A stretch of 64,000 nt of DNA from Plazaster borealis. Taxonomy: Eukaryota > Echinodermata > Asteroidea > Forcipulatida > Labidiasteridae. Below, piece by piece: positions 36,456 to 48,782 of this stretch. Both the position numbers and the translations under genes were made by a program. Below the pieces are notes generated by a model that worked only from the letters and a program-made list of their open reading frames with translations, made no database searches and was not told the DNA's origin. The stretch spans positions 25,923,488-25,987,487 of the forward strand of contig CM037474.1 of assembly GCA_021014325.1 (NCBI GenBank), read 5' to 3'. Within the stretch, counting starts at the first letter, position 1, and every line of letters begins with the position of its first letter.

Positions 36456-39400
36456 ATGACTTATCAACCTGTGTGCATTGCTGACTTTGAACATTATCTG
36501 AAACGAAATCTGAGTTCGCCATGGTGTGACTACTACACCGTTGGAGCCGATTATGGGCAGACAAACGCAGACAACGTTCGGGCTTTTAAAAGGTAACCTT
36601 CAAGACCAAAACGAAAGTGTTACCTTTGTCACAGACCAAAGTTGAATTTTAGTATAATAGTATTATTTATGAATTATTTATTTTTATAGGGGGTGGCAAG
36701 TGAGAGGCAAAGAAATGGTTTAAATGGGCAGTGTCGTCATTATGGAAGCATGTTTGTGGCTGTACATGGAATTGTGAGCTCTCACCCAGTTACAGCGCGT
36801 GATGACGACGCGAGAGAGTTCATAATCATTGTGTGAGGGTGTCTACCTTCTTGAACTGACTCTACAGGTATCCCGGTGTTAATAATAGTGGCTTCTGTAG
36901 TGCTCAAACCCGTTGCATGACGCACATGGCGCGCCAAAACTATTACCCACGGTCACTGGGCTATTTCTTTAATTTTTAAACCATCTCAGCTGCCTTGGGA
37001 GTATACAGCCTGTGCTGCCAAACATGTAGCGCGGCCTAGCAAAATCAATCACAAGAACAATCTCTGCCGTCATGGCCTACCCATTACCCTTGGGTGAAGA
37101 GTTCATAGTTCATAGTTCAATTTTATAACAAAATATAACATTACAGGAGAAAAAACATAATAGATTAAGTGGAGGAGGTCTCCTAAAGGCAAGCTTGTTG
37201 GGTGGAGACCCCCCGAATTTGTGTACATACATACGTATATGAGAATGAACAATGTAAAGAGTAGACTGAATTAATTGAAAGCACACAAACTAGTTACACA
37301 TGAAATGACACGGACAAAAACACAAACAGGACAACAACAGTAACAATGGCTCAATAAATGGCGGTATGGAGATAAGTAGATAAGTAGAGACAGTATTGAC
37401 ATAAGTTGAATCAATAAAATAGTGAGCTATAACAAAAACAGAATATTGATTAATACAATCAAACAAGGTATTTTTGTAAGAGAAGCGTTTTAAGGTTTTT
37501 TTAAAGATATAAGGGCTCTTGCATTTTTTTAGAGTAGCGCTAAAGGAGTTCCAATACTTAGGTCCTTGAAAAGAAACACAATTAATGGACTTGGTTGAAT
37601 GAACACAGGGGATGTGGAAACCATCTGAAGGTCTAGTTGGATAAGAGTGGATTTGAAAATTAAGCATAAACATATTCTGGAAGGACTTGGGTAATTTATT
37701 GGAAATGAATTGGTTCATAAATATTCCAAGCTGGAGTAAATATATCTCAGGAACTTTAAGAGTTCTATGATTAAGGAATAATGGGTTAGAATGGGCACGA
37801 AAGTCAGCAAAGTTAATAATTCTAAGGGCTCTTTTTTGTAAAATGGTGATACGATTCAATAAATATACACTAGATTTACCCCAGGCAAGGATGCCGTAGG
37901 AAATATACGGCAAAATTAAAGCAGAATAAATTTTGTTCAGGATGTTAGATGGAAAACAATATTTGAGTTTGTTGATAATTCCTATGTTTCTAGAGATCAA
38001 TTTACATAAGTGGTTAATATGTTGATTCCATGAAAGTTTATCATCAATATATAATCCAAGGAATTTAACACAATCGGTACGCAGAAGAGGTGAATTGTCA
38101 AAAACAATATCACATGGAAGATTATTGATAGAATGGCTGAATAACATGAAATTAGTTTTCTTAATATTAATGGATAGTTTGTTAGCTTTTATCCAACTAG
38201 AAATACGTATAAGCTCCCGATTCACAGTATGAAAAAGTATGTCCAGGCTTCTATGGGAACAAAATAAATTTGAGTCATCGGCAAAGAGGATAAAGGTGAA
38301 CTTATCAGAAGATTTAGGGAAATCATTTATATAAATTGAAAATAGAAGAGGAGCCAAGAGGGATCCTTGGGGTATGCCACAAATTAATGACTTGAGAGAG
38401 GACTCTTTCCCGTCAATACAGACAAATTGTTTACGGTTGGAGAGATAATTCCTGAACCACTCCAAGGCAATACCACGAGAAGAAATTATAGTATAGTTAC
38501 GTGCCTGGGAATAGACATGGTTTGGAAAACTTTCCATTTTGTATTTCGTGCGAACGTTCCGATAACATTAAGTGATTGACAACCGCGGGGGTAAACTCCA
38601 GTGTGGGAAATCCGTCAATACTTCCTGACAACATTGTTGTCTTACTATTTTAGGTATCGTCTTCGACCAAGGTGTCTGCGTGACGTGTCCAGCCGAGAAA
38701 CCCGCACTAGTATCTTGGGTCATGACCTTGAATTTCCGGTAGGGGTCAGTCCCACTGCTTACCACGCCGTCGTTCACAAAGATGGAGAAATTGCTACTGC
38801 ACGAGGTATGCAAGATAAATTATGTTTATTTTTAGGTGTTCGGGCACACAGCCCGGAACACCTCTTGTTTTTGTTCGGTTTTTTTTTGGTTTTTTTTTTT
38901 ACTTCTTCTACTTCTTCTTCTTCTTCTTCCGGGTCAACCGGAAGTGACACCATATCTCAAGAACTACACAACCGATTTTCAAACTGTTTTCAGTTATAGA
39001 CTCCTTGGGCATTAGAGATTAGCTTTGGGTAGCCGTGACCCCATGTTGCCCTTTACTTCCGGGTCAACCGGAAATGACACCATATCTCAAGAACTACACA
39101 ACCAATTTTCAAACTGTTTTCAGTTATAGACTCCTTGGGCATTAGAGATTAGCTTTGGGTAACCGTGACTCCATGTTGACCTTTACTTCAAGGTCAACCG
39201 GAAGTGACACCATATCTCAAGTACTGCTCAACCGATTTTCAAACTTTTTACAGTTATAGACTCCTTGGGCATTGGAGATTAGCCTTGGGTACCGTGACCC
39301 CATGTTGACCTTTACTTCCGGGTCAAACGGAAGTGACACCATATCTCAAGAACTACTCAACCGATTTTCAAACTGTTTTCAGGTATAGACTCCTTGGGCA

Positions 39401-42400
39401 TTGGAGATGAGCCTTGGGTAACCGTGACCCCCTGTTGACCTTTACTTTCGGGTCAACCGGAAGTGACACCATATCTCAAGAACTACACAACCGATTTTCA
39501 AACTTTTTTTCAGTTATAGACTCTTTTGGCATTGGAGATTAGCCTTGAGTACCGTGACCCCATGTTGACCTTTACTTCCGGGTCAACCGGAAGTGACACC
39601 ATATCTCAAGAACTACACAACCGATTTTCAAACTGTTTTCAGTTATAGACTCTTTTGGCATTGGAGATTAGCCTTGAGTACCATGACCCCATGTTGACCT
39701 TTACTTCCGGGTCAAACGGAAGTGACACCATATCTCAAGAACTACTCAACCGATTTTCAAAATTGTTTTCAGGTATAGACTCCTTGGCGTTGGAGATTAG
39801 CCTTGGGTAACCGTGACCCCATGTTGACCTTTACTTACGGGTCAACCGGAAGTGACACCATATCTCAAGAAGTACACAACCGATTTTCAAACTTTGTTCA
39901 GTTATAAAATCCTTTGGTATTGAGTTTTTACAACTTCACAAGCGCTACACAGAGTGCGGCCCCATTTGAACTGGACTTCCGGTTCAAACCGAAAAATGAA
40001 CTTTTACATTTAATTTTGTTTTCTTTTTTTCTTAATACTTCTTCTTCTTCTCCCCGTCGCTTTTCCGCTAACAAAAGCACACTTCCCAAGCACATATAAA
40101 CTTGAAACATTACAAACTTCACATGTAGGTTTTCGGGATGGTGACGTCATCGATGATGTTATAACATTAAGTCAATGTTAAATATTTAGAAAAATCATAT
40201 CTGGAGAACCATAATTGCTAAACACAAGATCTTTGGACCGTGTGAAGGACCCTGGAGTATTTTTAAAATCTTACACAAAGTGTGATCCCTGTGACCTTCA
40301 CTGCCGTTTTTTTAGTACTTCTTTTTCTTCATATCCCGCGAGTTTTCGCTAATTGAACAAGTCTACCGAACACCTTCTTTTTGTTACAACAAAAAGTTAA
40401 GTCTAGTCTATAACTATCATTTGGAGGTCCACAAAAAGTTACCAAAAATTGAGTAAACATTGCATTTTTTTAATGAAAGGTACGATATGAAACGTGTACA
40501 TTCTTTGACATCTTCCAGTTTTAATTGTTTTCCTCAGAAAAACAAACCTGTGAACATTTCCACAAACTATTATGTTGTTATGTTTTTTAGAAAGCGGCAA
40601 TCAACAGTGAATGTATGTTTTGTTCTGCCACATGTTTGTATTTCAACTTGGCTGTAGCCTACTGTGTTTTTTGACGGACAGTAGTTTCGACAGCAGCAAG
40701 TTTCTCATAACTCAGTTCTTGTCCAACCCTCTCTTGCACCATGCAAGCGCAGCAAGCTCAGGGGCAGCATTTACCCTCAGCATTTGGGCCAACATTCCCC
40801 TGGAGGACGTAGCCACATCTGTGCCAGTGGAAACGCCTCTCTTCATGCAACTCAATGTCTTCGCGGACAGAGAGCAGACGAAGAGTTTGGTGCGACGTGC
40901 AGAAGCCACTGGTCGATACAAGGCACTGGTCGTAACAGTAGACCAACCAGTAACTGGCAATAAGCGTTTCCCCAAACTGCCTCCACATTTGATGTAAGTA
41001 CTACATGAACTGAATGTTATTGACTTATACTGTCTTTCCTCTATACTACCTGAGCTAAATAACAGATTACCTTTACTTCACACAAAATACAGTTATTTTA
41101 TAAAAATGTCAGTCTCAAAGTCAAAAATAGAAACCGTTTTTCCTTTAGATCTATTCAGAGTGGAGTTTGAGATGTATAGGCCTAATTGAAAAAAAAGAAA
41201 CGTGTATTGTGAACAAGAGTTCAGGCGGAAACAGGAAACAGTTATACAATAATGACTGGAATAAATGAATTAGGCGCATATTCGGTATATGCTTCTTTTC
41301 ATTTTCCAGATCGAAATAAATATCTTTTGATGGAATTCTTTTAGGACATTTTGGTAAATCTTTAGTTTACGATACAACAAACATTCCTCGATCATTACCA
41401 ATTGCTTATCATGCATTGATTGAATAAGTATTTTAAGATTGTTATCTTCTCTGAAAATATCAATCTTTGCGCAGGCATGCTAACTTTAGGATGCCAGAAA
41501 ATATCTCACAGGAAAAACTTGACACGGTATACGACCCTTCGTTGTGCTGGAACGACATCACGTGGTTAAAGGAGTTTACAACACTGCCTCTGATTTTGAA
41601 AGGAATACTCACAGGTGAGGAAACGGATAAAAATGAAAACTTCTGTTTTGCAAAAGTTCATACAATCTTCCTGTCACACAAAGTACTTTTCCAGTACAAA
41701 ACAAAAGGCCGTAAATAGAATGACACCTAACCAGAAAATAAAGCATTACTGCTATAATTTTGTTGCAAACATTATCTCAAAGACATGTTTTCCCATTCCC
41801 ACGCAGAATTTAACCTTCATATGATGACTTATGAACGGCAGAAAACTGACCAAACTGTCACACTCGGTTGTTTTGAAACAAAATTCTGCAAATTAATTGC
41901 TTACGCCCTTTCCGGTAACTTTTCACGTCCGTCTTCCGGGCACACGACGATGTACACTGTTGTATTTATAGTCCCACTGGGTAGTTTTTTTTAACTGGTT
42001 TCTGGGCTTAGGTATAGTCTTGTTCCAAAACGCTGCTCCTCTTGTGCATAAGACCCCTCTTGTCAGCAATGCTTTTGTATCGACAAATACGTCTTGGGAA
42101 CTAAGGAATTAGGAGAGATACCGCCAATGTTCTGTTTGAAACCAAGGTCCATTTTTCGCTTTATTCAGCCGGAGACGCACGGATGGCTGTTAGCCACGGA
42201 GCAGCCGGAATATTGGTGTCCAACCACGGTGGGCGGCAACTTGATGGTGTGTGTGCTACAGTAAGTTACAGTGCTGCTCCAGGACAACTTATGTTTAAAT
42301 TGATAAATCGAAGTAAAACCAACCCTGGCACCAGTTGTATGTGTCTAAATGATTGAAATTACCATTATTTAATAATGCAACATTCGGTGTTCGATCTTCC

Positions 42401-44227
42401 AACAGATAGACGCATTATCTGAGGTCGTGGATGCTGTACGGGGCTCTAATGTTGAAGTCTATCTAGACGGAGGAGTACGTAACGGAACTGATGTACTCAA
42501 AGCGCTCGCCCTCGGGGCCAGGGCTGTCTTCATCGGCCGGCCAGCGATCTGGGGTCTCGCTTACGATGTACGTTGTTTCTGAGGGAAGAAAACAATATCT
42601 ATCCAAACGATTTCAGGACAATGTGCAGTCGTACTAGCTTTCTATATACAGCGCATACAAAAATGTACACAATGCAAAGATAGTATGTGCTGTGTCGAAA
42701 TCTGTGGTTATAAGATATTCTTGAAATAGCGAGTTTTAATATCTCCACAACTTGCACCGAGTCAAGAGAAAAAAATCACAAGTTCAAAAGATAACTGTCT
42801 CTGAACCAAGTGAGCTTTCAGATAAAAATATTCGTTATTTCCGATAATTACACAAACAATTATCATTATGGGAATCCATTCCATGACGTCACCATGTTTA
42901 ACATTCGACCCGCCCCTTTGGGGACACTATCTTCTGAAGAAGATGGAGCATATTGGCCGATAGTTCGAGTGTTCCAGGTCGAGTTGGTATACCAGGTCGA
43001 GTGGGTATACCACGGTCGAGCTGGTATACCAGGTCGAGTTGGTATATATATACACCATTAGTTCTTGTCAGAACCACTTCATTATGGTGTTAGACTTTTA
43101 CCACACAAGACATGATGCACTTTGCTTTACATCATGGTGTGATACACGCCACATATTTATTTATTTCAGGGAGAGGCAGGGGTCAAAAAGGTTCTTGACA
43201 TTCTGAAGGAAGAATTCAGCACAGCAATGGCGCTGTCAGGTATTACAATTGTACTTGTCTTTGTTCATTTTCTGCTTCTTCGTCATTCTGCTACCTTCTT
43301 TTTACTGATCCTTTTCCACCTGACTGCTTCTGTTACACTGTGTTGTGTTGTCATTTTAGTCTTGGAGCTGCTAGGGTTGAAACGTGAGCCTATTAACAAT
43401 TATATCACAGACCAATTTGTTTGGTAAGCAGTTTGCAACAGCCCCTTTCCTCCTACCCTACATTCCCCACAATTGTTTAATTGTAACGCTTATAAGCGCC
43501 GATCTCATTCGTCATTGGTGGTGATTCATGATCCCAAAGCGTGCAGACACTGACTGGCCACAAAATTTGTTGAAGGTTAGTGCAGTCAGTACCCCCCCTC
43601 CCCAAGAAAACAAAAACAAAACAAAAAAACAACAACAACAAAACAAAATCAACAACAACAGTTAATAGCAGCAACGGCAGCAGCAACAACAACTACAACA
43701 ACAACTACAACAACAACAACAGCAACAACAACAATACAAAGAATAGCTTTACTGGTTTGCTATCAGCGGTATGTTCATTCTAAGGTAGTGCGCCTTTGAA
43801 CAATTTCTGTTGTATTTGGCGCTGTATAAATAACTATAAATGTTTTCTGATTGATTGATTGGTTGATTGAAGGTAATCAGAACGTCTTAATATTCCTTTG
43901 TACAACACTCATCAGGGGTGAATCCAGAAGGGGGGACGGGCACCGAAGTCCTCCCTTTTTGCCAAACTAATCCTACCTGCTCCAAGTCCTAATCCTATCC
44001 CTGCTCCAAGTGACCAGAACATTGCTCATTAGTATAGGATAAGTAAAGCTTCACCCATGATGCCAAAGTTGCCCATGGGTCGACCTTTGAAAACAGTGTT
44101 TTTATATGATTTCTTAAAAGTGCAGTTTGAAAAACATAACACTCTTGCATTTTGTTATCCAGGTTGTTCATCTTTAGCTGATATTACACCAGACTTGATA
44201 ACGACACGGTCGTGCAGCAAGCTTTGA
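36456..44227 (+). CDS. HAO1-like: 2-hydroxyacid oxidase, copy C (SKL terminus; exon-3 acceptor shifted)
   Basis: Third member of the array. Exons: 36456-36592, 38654-38805, 40747-40993 (nominal), 41475-41614, 42169-42260, 42406-42567, 43170-43239, 44163-44227. The last exon ends CSKL-stop, a canonical type 1 peroxisomal signal, so this is the copy best equipped for the peroxisome. The exon-3 acceptor CAG of A and B is CAA here (40746 G to A). Splicing one base later at AAG would shift the frame and hit TAG in the exon. Splicing at the next CAG (40750-40752) restores frame and deletes two residues of the GAASSG segment, giving about 352 residues, so the gene may be functional. Differences from A include VTVDQP and DPSLCW. 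Intron 1 carries a LINE fragment, and introns 6-7 differ visibly from A and B. The Asn for Tyr in MQLNVF is shared. Confidence 0.85.
37102..38476 (-). mobile_element. 5'-truncated non-LTR retrotransposon in intron 1 of HAO copy C
   Basis: Minus-strand frame encoding the distal reverse transcriptase: [37 protein letters not shown], catalytic [19 protein letters not shown] and [16 protein letters not shown], with stop at 37290. It differs from the 18.5-kb element. The 3' end is a repeat of TTCATAG units at 37102-37118 (plus strand). Copies A and B have an uninterrupted GGTGAAGAGAAGAA at this site, so the insertion is private to unit 3; a GAG duplication (37099-37101 / 38477-38479) is the smallest compatible target-site duplication. 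It belongs to the Jockey/CR1 superfamily in the broad sense; exact clade uncertain. Confidence 0.87.
38925..39912. repeat. About 128-bp minisatellite in intron 2 of copy C, eight units
   Basis: Same unit as in copies A and B; eight units. Confidence 0.9.
42970..43050. repeat. Short 18-bp minisatellite in intron 6 of copy C
   Basis: Only four or so units of GTCGAGTTGGTATACCAG, ending in a TATATA run. This is the short state compared with A and B. Confidence 0.85.
43611..43742. repeat. CAA-rich microsatellite in intron 7 of copy C
   Basis: Imperfect (CAA)n/(ACAACT)n with CAG islands, of different layout from A and B. Confidence 0.88.
43795..43873. mobile_element. Retroposon 3' tail fragment
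   Basis: GGCGCTGTATAAATAACTAT followed by (TGATTGAT)n resembles a SINE/LINE 3' end. It is absent from the equivalent intron of A and B. Confidence 0.5.
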
Positions 44228-45119
44228 GACCATGTTGGCGGCTGACGTCATTAACATGGCGTCACCATCAAGAGCTGAATGCGTGTAAAATGCGTGTTTG
44301 AGATTCGGCAAGAAAACTCGCGGGGTTGAACACTACATCTCGACTTCACTCAGTTCTCAGTATTAAACAAATATTCAAAAAATATTAAGTGTGACGGCTG
44401 GAAGTAACACCTTACAAAGAAATTTATTTAGGGGTAGGCCTATATACCTTGTTTACTTTCAAGACCATTGACAAGGGTTGTTGCTAGCTCAGATTTTAGC
44501 AGGTTTTCGACAAATCTTCCACTTTTGGGACTGATCATCAAACTGTAATTTGTATAAGCATCATATTACTAAAAGCAGGCCATATAATCAAAATATGCAA
44601 ACAATTAGTAAAAGTCAGACCCTTTATAAACATATAAACAAAACTGTACAATTTCTGACTGCATTGTAAGTTCTCTACATTGATTGGTCTTCTCTGAAAT
44701 ATTGAAAACAAACAGCTCATGAGGGATAACTCTTGGTGGCGCCCTGTATTCCTATTCTTTATAATTCTATTATAAGCAATCTGTATAAACAAAATTAATT
44801 TAATTAAAGTAACAATGTTGATTTAACAAAATATGTAGATAGGTAGATAGATGGGTAAAAGGGTGAAATTGCAGTAGGAAAGCTAGAAGAATAACTCAAT
44901 GAAAAACATTGCATGGGTAAAATTAGTAAAACTATGATGGCCAGATATCAACAAAAGTAAACTTTTAAAAATAAATGCGATAGCCTATAACTGCATCAAT
45001 CAAAAGGAATACTGTAATAAAAATAATGGGTTTTTTACCCTTACACCGATAAGCACTGTATATTCGGTGCTTCTCCGAGGCCCTAATTGTTACGGTATAA
45101 CCGCTGACGGCCTCGTCAC

Positions 45120-45290
45120 CGGCAAGCTCTGTGGTGTAGCCTCCAGTAAGACATCTGCTCTAGAATAGCGGGAACGCGTGGGTTCGAATCCCGCCTGAGT
45201 AGTATTCCTGTTGATTTTTCTTGGCAGGAAATGGGAAACAATAGTGAGTATACTCACTGCTTTATATCACACATCAGTTTCTTCAATAAG
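45120..45290 (+). mobile_element. tRNA-derived SINE (family III)
   Basis: GGCAAGCTCTGTGGTGTAG, TAAGACATCTGCTCTAG and GGGTTCGAATCCCGCC form a tRNA-like head, followed by a body with GGAAATGGGAAAC and CTTTATATCAC. A fragment of the same family tail in opposite orientation precedes it (45047-45085). Confidence 0.7.
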
Positions 45291-45704
45291 AAATTAATAT
45301 GAAGTCATGTTATAAGTAATATAACTGATTAAGAATGAAAGGAGTTGGCCTACTCAAAAAAACACAAAGTGCTAAATAAAATATAATGAATTTGTTGTCC
45401 CCATGAAGCCCAATTTGCCTTACGTCATCATCACAATACTTGCGAGGTTGCTTCTTTGGGTGTCAATTATTTTACCCGTGTGCTTCGCATTATTTTAGGC
45501 GACTCGGCGTTCACGTGCAATTTGCCTTCCAAAATGGTAAGCGTGGCAGATAGTGGCCGCAGATAATTATATAGTAATGCCACTTCGTTGACTTTGATAG
45601 TAATATGGTTATTTTCTGTAGGTTTGGTACTATAGAATTAACTTGATAACCGTTAAGCTTTCTACGAAAGCCCATCGCAAATGTTTGGCGAGTCTTGTTT
45701 TTTG

Positions 45705-45756
45705 GAAGTCTATATTTAGCAAATTTTCCAAAAAACAAGATTTGCTAAATATAGAA
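45705..45756. repeat. Hairpin next to the 45.8-kb minisatellite
   Basis: CTATATTTAGCAAAT at 45709-45723 is complementary to ATTTGCTAAATATAG at 45739-45753, with inner TTTTCC..AAAAAAC. Confidence 0.75.
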
Positions 45757-45992
45757 TTCAAAAAACAAAATTGCAAAACATACTTGCAATAAACAAGATC
45801 GCCAAACATACATGCACAAACAAGATTCGTCAAACATTGCAAAAAACAAGATCGCCAAACATAGGCCTACTTGCAAAAAAAACAAGCGTCAAACATATAC
45901 TTGCAAACAACAAGATCGCCAAACATATACTTGCAAAAAACAAGATTCGTCAAACATATAATTGCAAAAAACAAGATCGCCAAACATATACG
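45757..45992. repeat. About 29-bp minisatellite
   Basis: About eight units of AACAAGATCGCCAAACATATA followed by CTTGCAAAA; alternation of GATCGCC and GATTCGTC variants. Lies downstream of HAO copy C. Confidence 0.85.
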
Positions 45993-46759
45993 ATTTAACA
46001 AAGTAATCATTCAATTTAACAATTCAACAAGGCAGCATTCAAATTCGCATGAGCTTTTTTAGGCGTGTGTTTAGTCATTCAAATTCATTTTTGGGCAGTC
46101 ATTTCTGGAATTTGTGCAATCTAAAAAAACGCTCTGTAAATTGTTTGTTTCCTTTCGAATGTTCAAAGCATAAATACGGTTTACTTATTGGCACATGAGT
46201 TACTTTGCCGATGTACTTCGAAGACGAGCTTTCGCTACAGTTTTACACGCATATTTCTAGAAATGGCAGCTCAATAAGAAACCAGGAAAAGCATAAAGAA
46301 ACGCCCCATTCAAACACAATACAAAATTAGGCATTGATCATTTAACCGATAAAGACCCCCCCAAGAAACAACAACAAAACAAAAACAACAACAACAACGA
46401 AGAAGAAGAAACCTAATGGGCCCCATGTAAAATCTACTGGAAACATAAATAAAGAAAAATAAGGTTTACCTGAATTAAAGTGAAGATACGAAACAGTTGC
46501 CTAGTAGAGTGTATCTGTTTATTCACATATTTCTTTATCTTACTTATTTGAATTCTCATTTAGCGAAATTGATTGCCTCTTTACGAAATTGAAAAAAATA
46601 AATCGGTAAAAATCTCGTCCAACCAGCTTTGCTAAATTGAATGATTGTGCGTCACGAAAAAGAATGACGATATGCTAAATTGAACACAGTGCTAAAGGAT
46701 TTTGGATGCCTCAAGACTTTTGCACGCCAGTGTATGTGTGTGTGTGTCTATGCATTCAA

Positions 46760-46899
46760 ACCGAGGACTTTAACAAAAGGGATCCGGGTGTTTGACAGAG
46801 CGAGGACGTCCTCGCTTCGTTTTCGTGTACAAACCCAATGGGGGCGTCGCTAAAAAAAACTTTGTCCAAACAATGGGAGAACAAAGAGAAGTCCTCGGT
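46760..46899 (+). mobile_element. 140-bp palindromic cassette bounded by GT repeats, copy 1
   Basis: ACCGAGGACTT at the left and AAGTCCTCGGT at the right are inverted ends; a perfect palindrome GCGAGGACGTCCTCGC sits inside. (GT)n tracts lie on both sides (46733-46748 and 46920-46942). Confidence 0.75.
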
Positions 46900-47327
46900 A
46901 AGCGGGATTTACAAACATTGTGTGCGTGTGTGTGTGTGTGTATGTTATTGGATCTCTTCCCTGGATACCGCATCAAACCTCGCCAAATTTACACGGAAGA
47001 AAGGAGTTGACTTCGTCTTGACACTCATCTATTTTTGAACAAAATCCGTTCAAAATTGACCGAGTTTTATGACAAACTGAATAAAACACACCTTAAAAAA
47101 TACGCTAACACGTTTAAGGAGATTAAACACAAACACAATATTTCAATTTCAAACTGTATTTTATTATTACGCTGGCACGTTTAACCAGATGGGTTTTAAA
47201 TTTCTTAAAGTCTCTGGCTTTTTTTCAATTTCAAACTGTTTTTTTATTATTACGCTAGCACGTTTAACCAGATGGGTTTTAAATTTCTGAAAGTCTTTGG
47301 CTTATTGGCTTTTTTCTTTAAAGGAAC

Positions 47328-47695
47328 ATTACAGAATTGGTTTTTGCTAACAAACAGTTGCTGGCAGTGTATGCTTCATATAATCCACTATATACATAAA
47401 CTGACAAACCTTTAGAAGTTTGAGATCGATCGGCCATCTGCATGGGTCACGAGAAAATAGTGAAAAACCGATTACACATTTGCATGTGTTATACAATGCA
47501 CGAATAAAACGCTCATGAGCGATAAACTCCAATCGGAAATTAGTTTTATTTATTTCTCATCAAATATGGCATTTCAGACAGAAATATTTCTAGGGATGTT
47601 TTCTACTATCATCATCATTATAGACCGTGTAAGTTTTATGTAAACCTGTGATCTTAAAGAAAATTTTAATTACCAGTTCTGTAACGTTCCTTTAA
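47328..47695 (+). mobile_element. MITE, TTTAAAGG family (subfamily with AACATTACAG ends), nested in a Helitron-like copy
   Basis: Ends TTTAAAGGAACATTACAGAA and CTGTAACGTTCCTTTAAG. The inverted sister copy at about 53098 reads through the site as TTCTTTAAGTTTCAAC on the minus strand with no insertion, so both ends of the element and its TTAA-type target duplication are defined. Confidence 0.85.
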
Positions 47696-48398
47696 GTTTC
47701 AACATTAACGATATTTTGACACTTCCGCAGTTACTTTCATTTGCGAAACATTTACGATTTCCAATAAAGCAATTTGATTGGTGTTTCCTGCACACTGATG
47801 TCTTGATGTGATCTGATGATGTCATCGCAACTTAACTGTCGTCACGTGGTCATTGTGTAACGCATCACCCCTTGCACTATGATTAGATCATCAACAGTGC
47901 ATATTGTTATGCGAAGCAGGTGTGCTCTGCCCAGTTTACCTGTCTAGCGGAAACCCGCAGTACAGGAATTTGCACAAAACAAAGAACATTGCAAAAACGC
48001 GTACATTAGTGCGCAAACGGGGAATAATGAACGGGACGGGAACAAAATTAATTCGACTGACAAATAATACAAAATGGGAAAAAACGGGAAGAGAAAATAA
48101 TGAACAGGACGGAAAAAATTAACGGGCTGGGGAAATAATACGGGACTCGAAGGAAAAAAGAAAAGGGACTAATAAATGATACGGGACAGGAAAATAATAA
48201 ACTGAACGGGGAAAAAATAAACGAAACGGGGTACAAACAGGGACAGGTTAATTTGTATTGTGACATCACACTTTGCTTAGCAATTAAGATTGATACAAAG
48301 TTAAGAACAATCTTAGTGCTTTGTGAAATCGGAACAGCGCGGAACTCTAGCGGGACCTTCAAACAGTCAAAGAAACATTTTCGGTAAAGTCTTCATTG

Positions 48399-48782
48399 TT
48401 AAAGACAGTGTACACTATTGGTAATTGTCAAAGACCAGTCTTCTCACTTGGTGTATCTCAACATGTGCATAAAATAACAAACCTGTGAAAATTTGAGCTC
48501 GATCGGTCGTCGGAGTTGCAAGATAACTATGAAAGAAAAAACACCCTTGTCACACGAAGTTGTGTGCTTTCAGATGCTTGATTTCTAAACTGAGTTCTAA
48601 ACTTGAGGTCTCGAAATCAAATTCGTGGAAAATTACTTCTTTCTCGAAAACTACTCCACTTCAGAGGGAGCCGTTTCTCACAATGTTTTATACTACCAAC
48701 CTCTCCCCATTACTTGATACCAAGTAAGGTTTTGTGCTAATAATTATTTTGAGTAATTACCAATAGTGTCCACTGCCTTTAA
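48399..48782 (+). mobile_element. MITE, TTTAAAGG family
   Basis: TTAAAGACAGTGTACACTATT at the left and AATAGTGTCCACTGCCTTTAA at the right form the terminal inverted repeats; interior shared with the family (GTCAAAGACCAGTCTTCTCA). It starts about 40 bp beyond the end of the first Helitron-like copy. Confidence 0.83.

Larger units (their letters stand above)
33386..45060 (+). repeat. Tandem repeat unit 3 (HAO copy C unit)
   Basis: Third unit. Nearly identical to unit 2 up to exon 3 apart from the LINE insertion in intron 1. From about 42580 onward (after exon 6) it is clearly more divergent from units 1 and 2, including a shorter 18-bp repeat tract and a different CAA tract, but exons 7-8 and 3' flank remain alignable to roughly 45060, near a CCCTTACACCGAT motif also present at 20857. 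Confidence 0.85.
46736..48357 (-). mobile_element. Helitron-like non-autonomous element, copy 1 (inverted)
   Basis: Reads on the minus strand from GGTCCCGCTAGAGTTCCGCG at 48357 down to the CA/GT-bounded cassette at 46736. It is homologous to 52363-54215 in opposite orientation: shared markers are GTGACATCACACTTTGC, AAACGGGGTACAAACAG, GTCGTCACGTGGTCATTGTG, TTAACCAGATGGGTTTTAAA and TTGGATCTCTTCCCTGGATA. A MITE (47328-47695) is nested inside. No long reading frame. Confidence 0.72.

Noticed and set aside
45757..45992. CRISPR-like array
   Set aside because: Repeats are directly joined with no unique spacers, and the window is a eukaryotic genome; it is a minisatellite.
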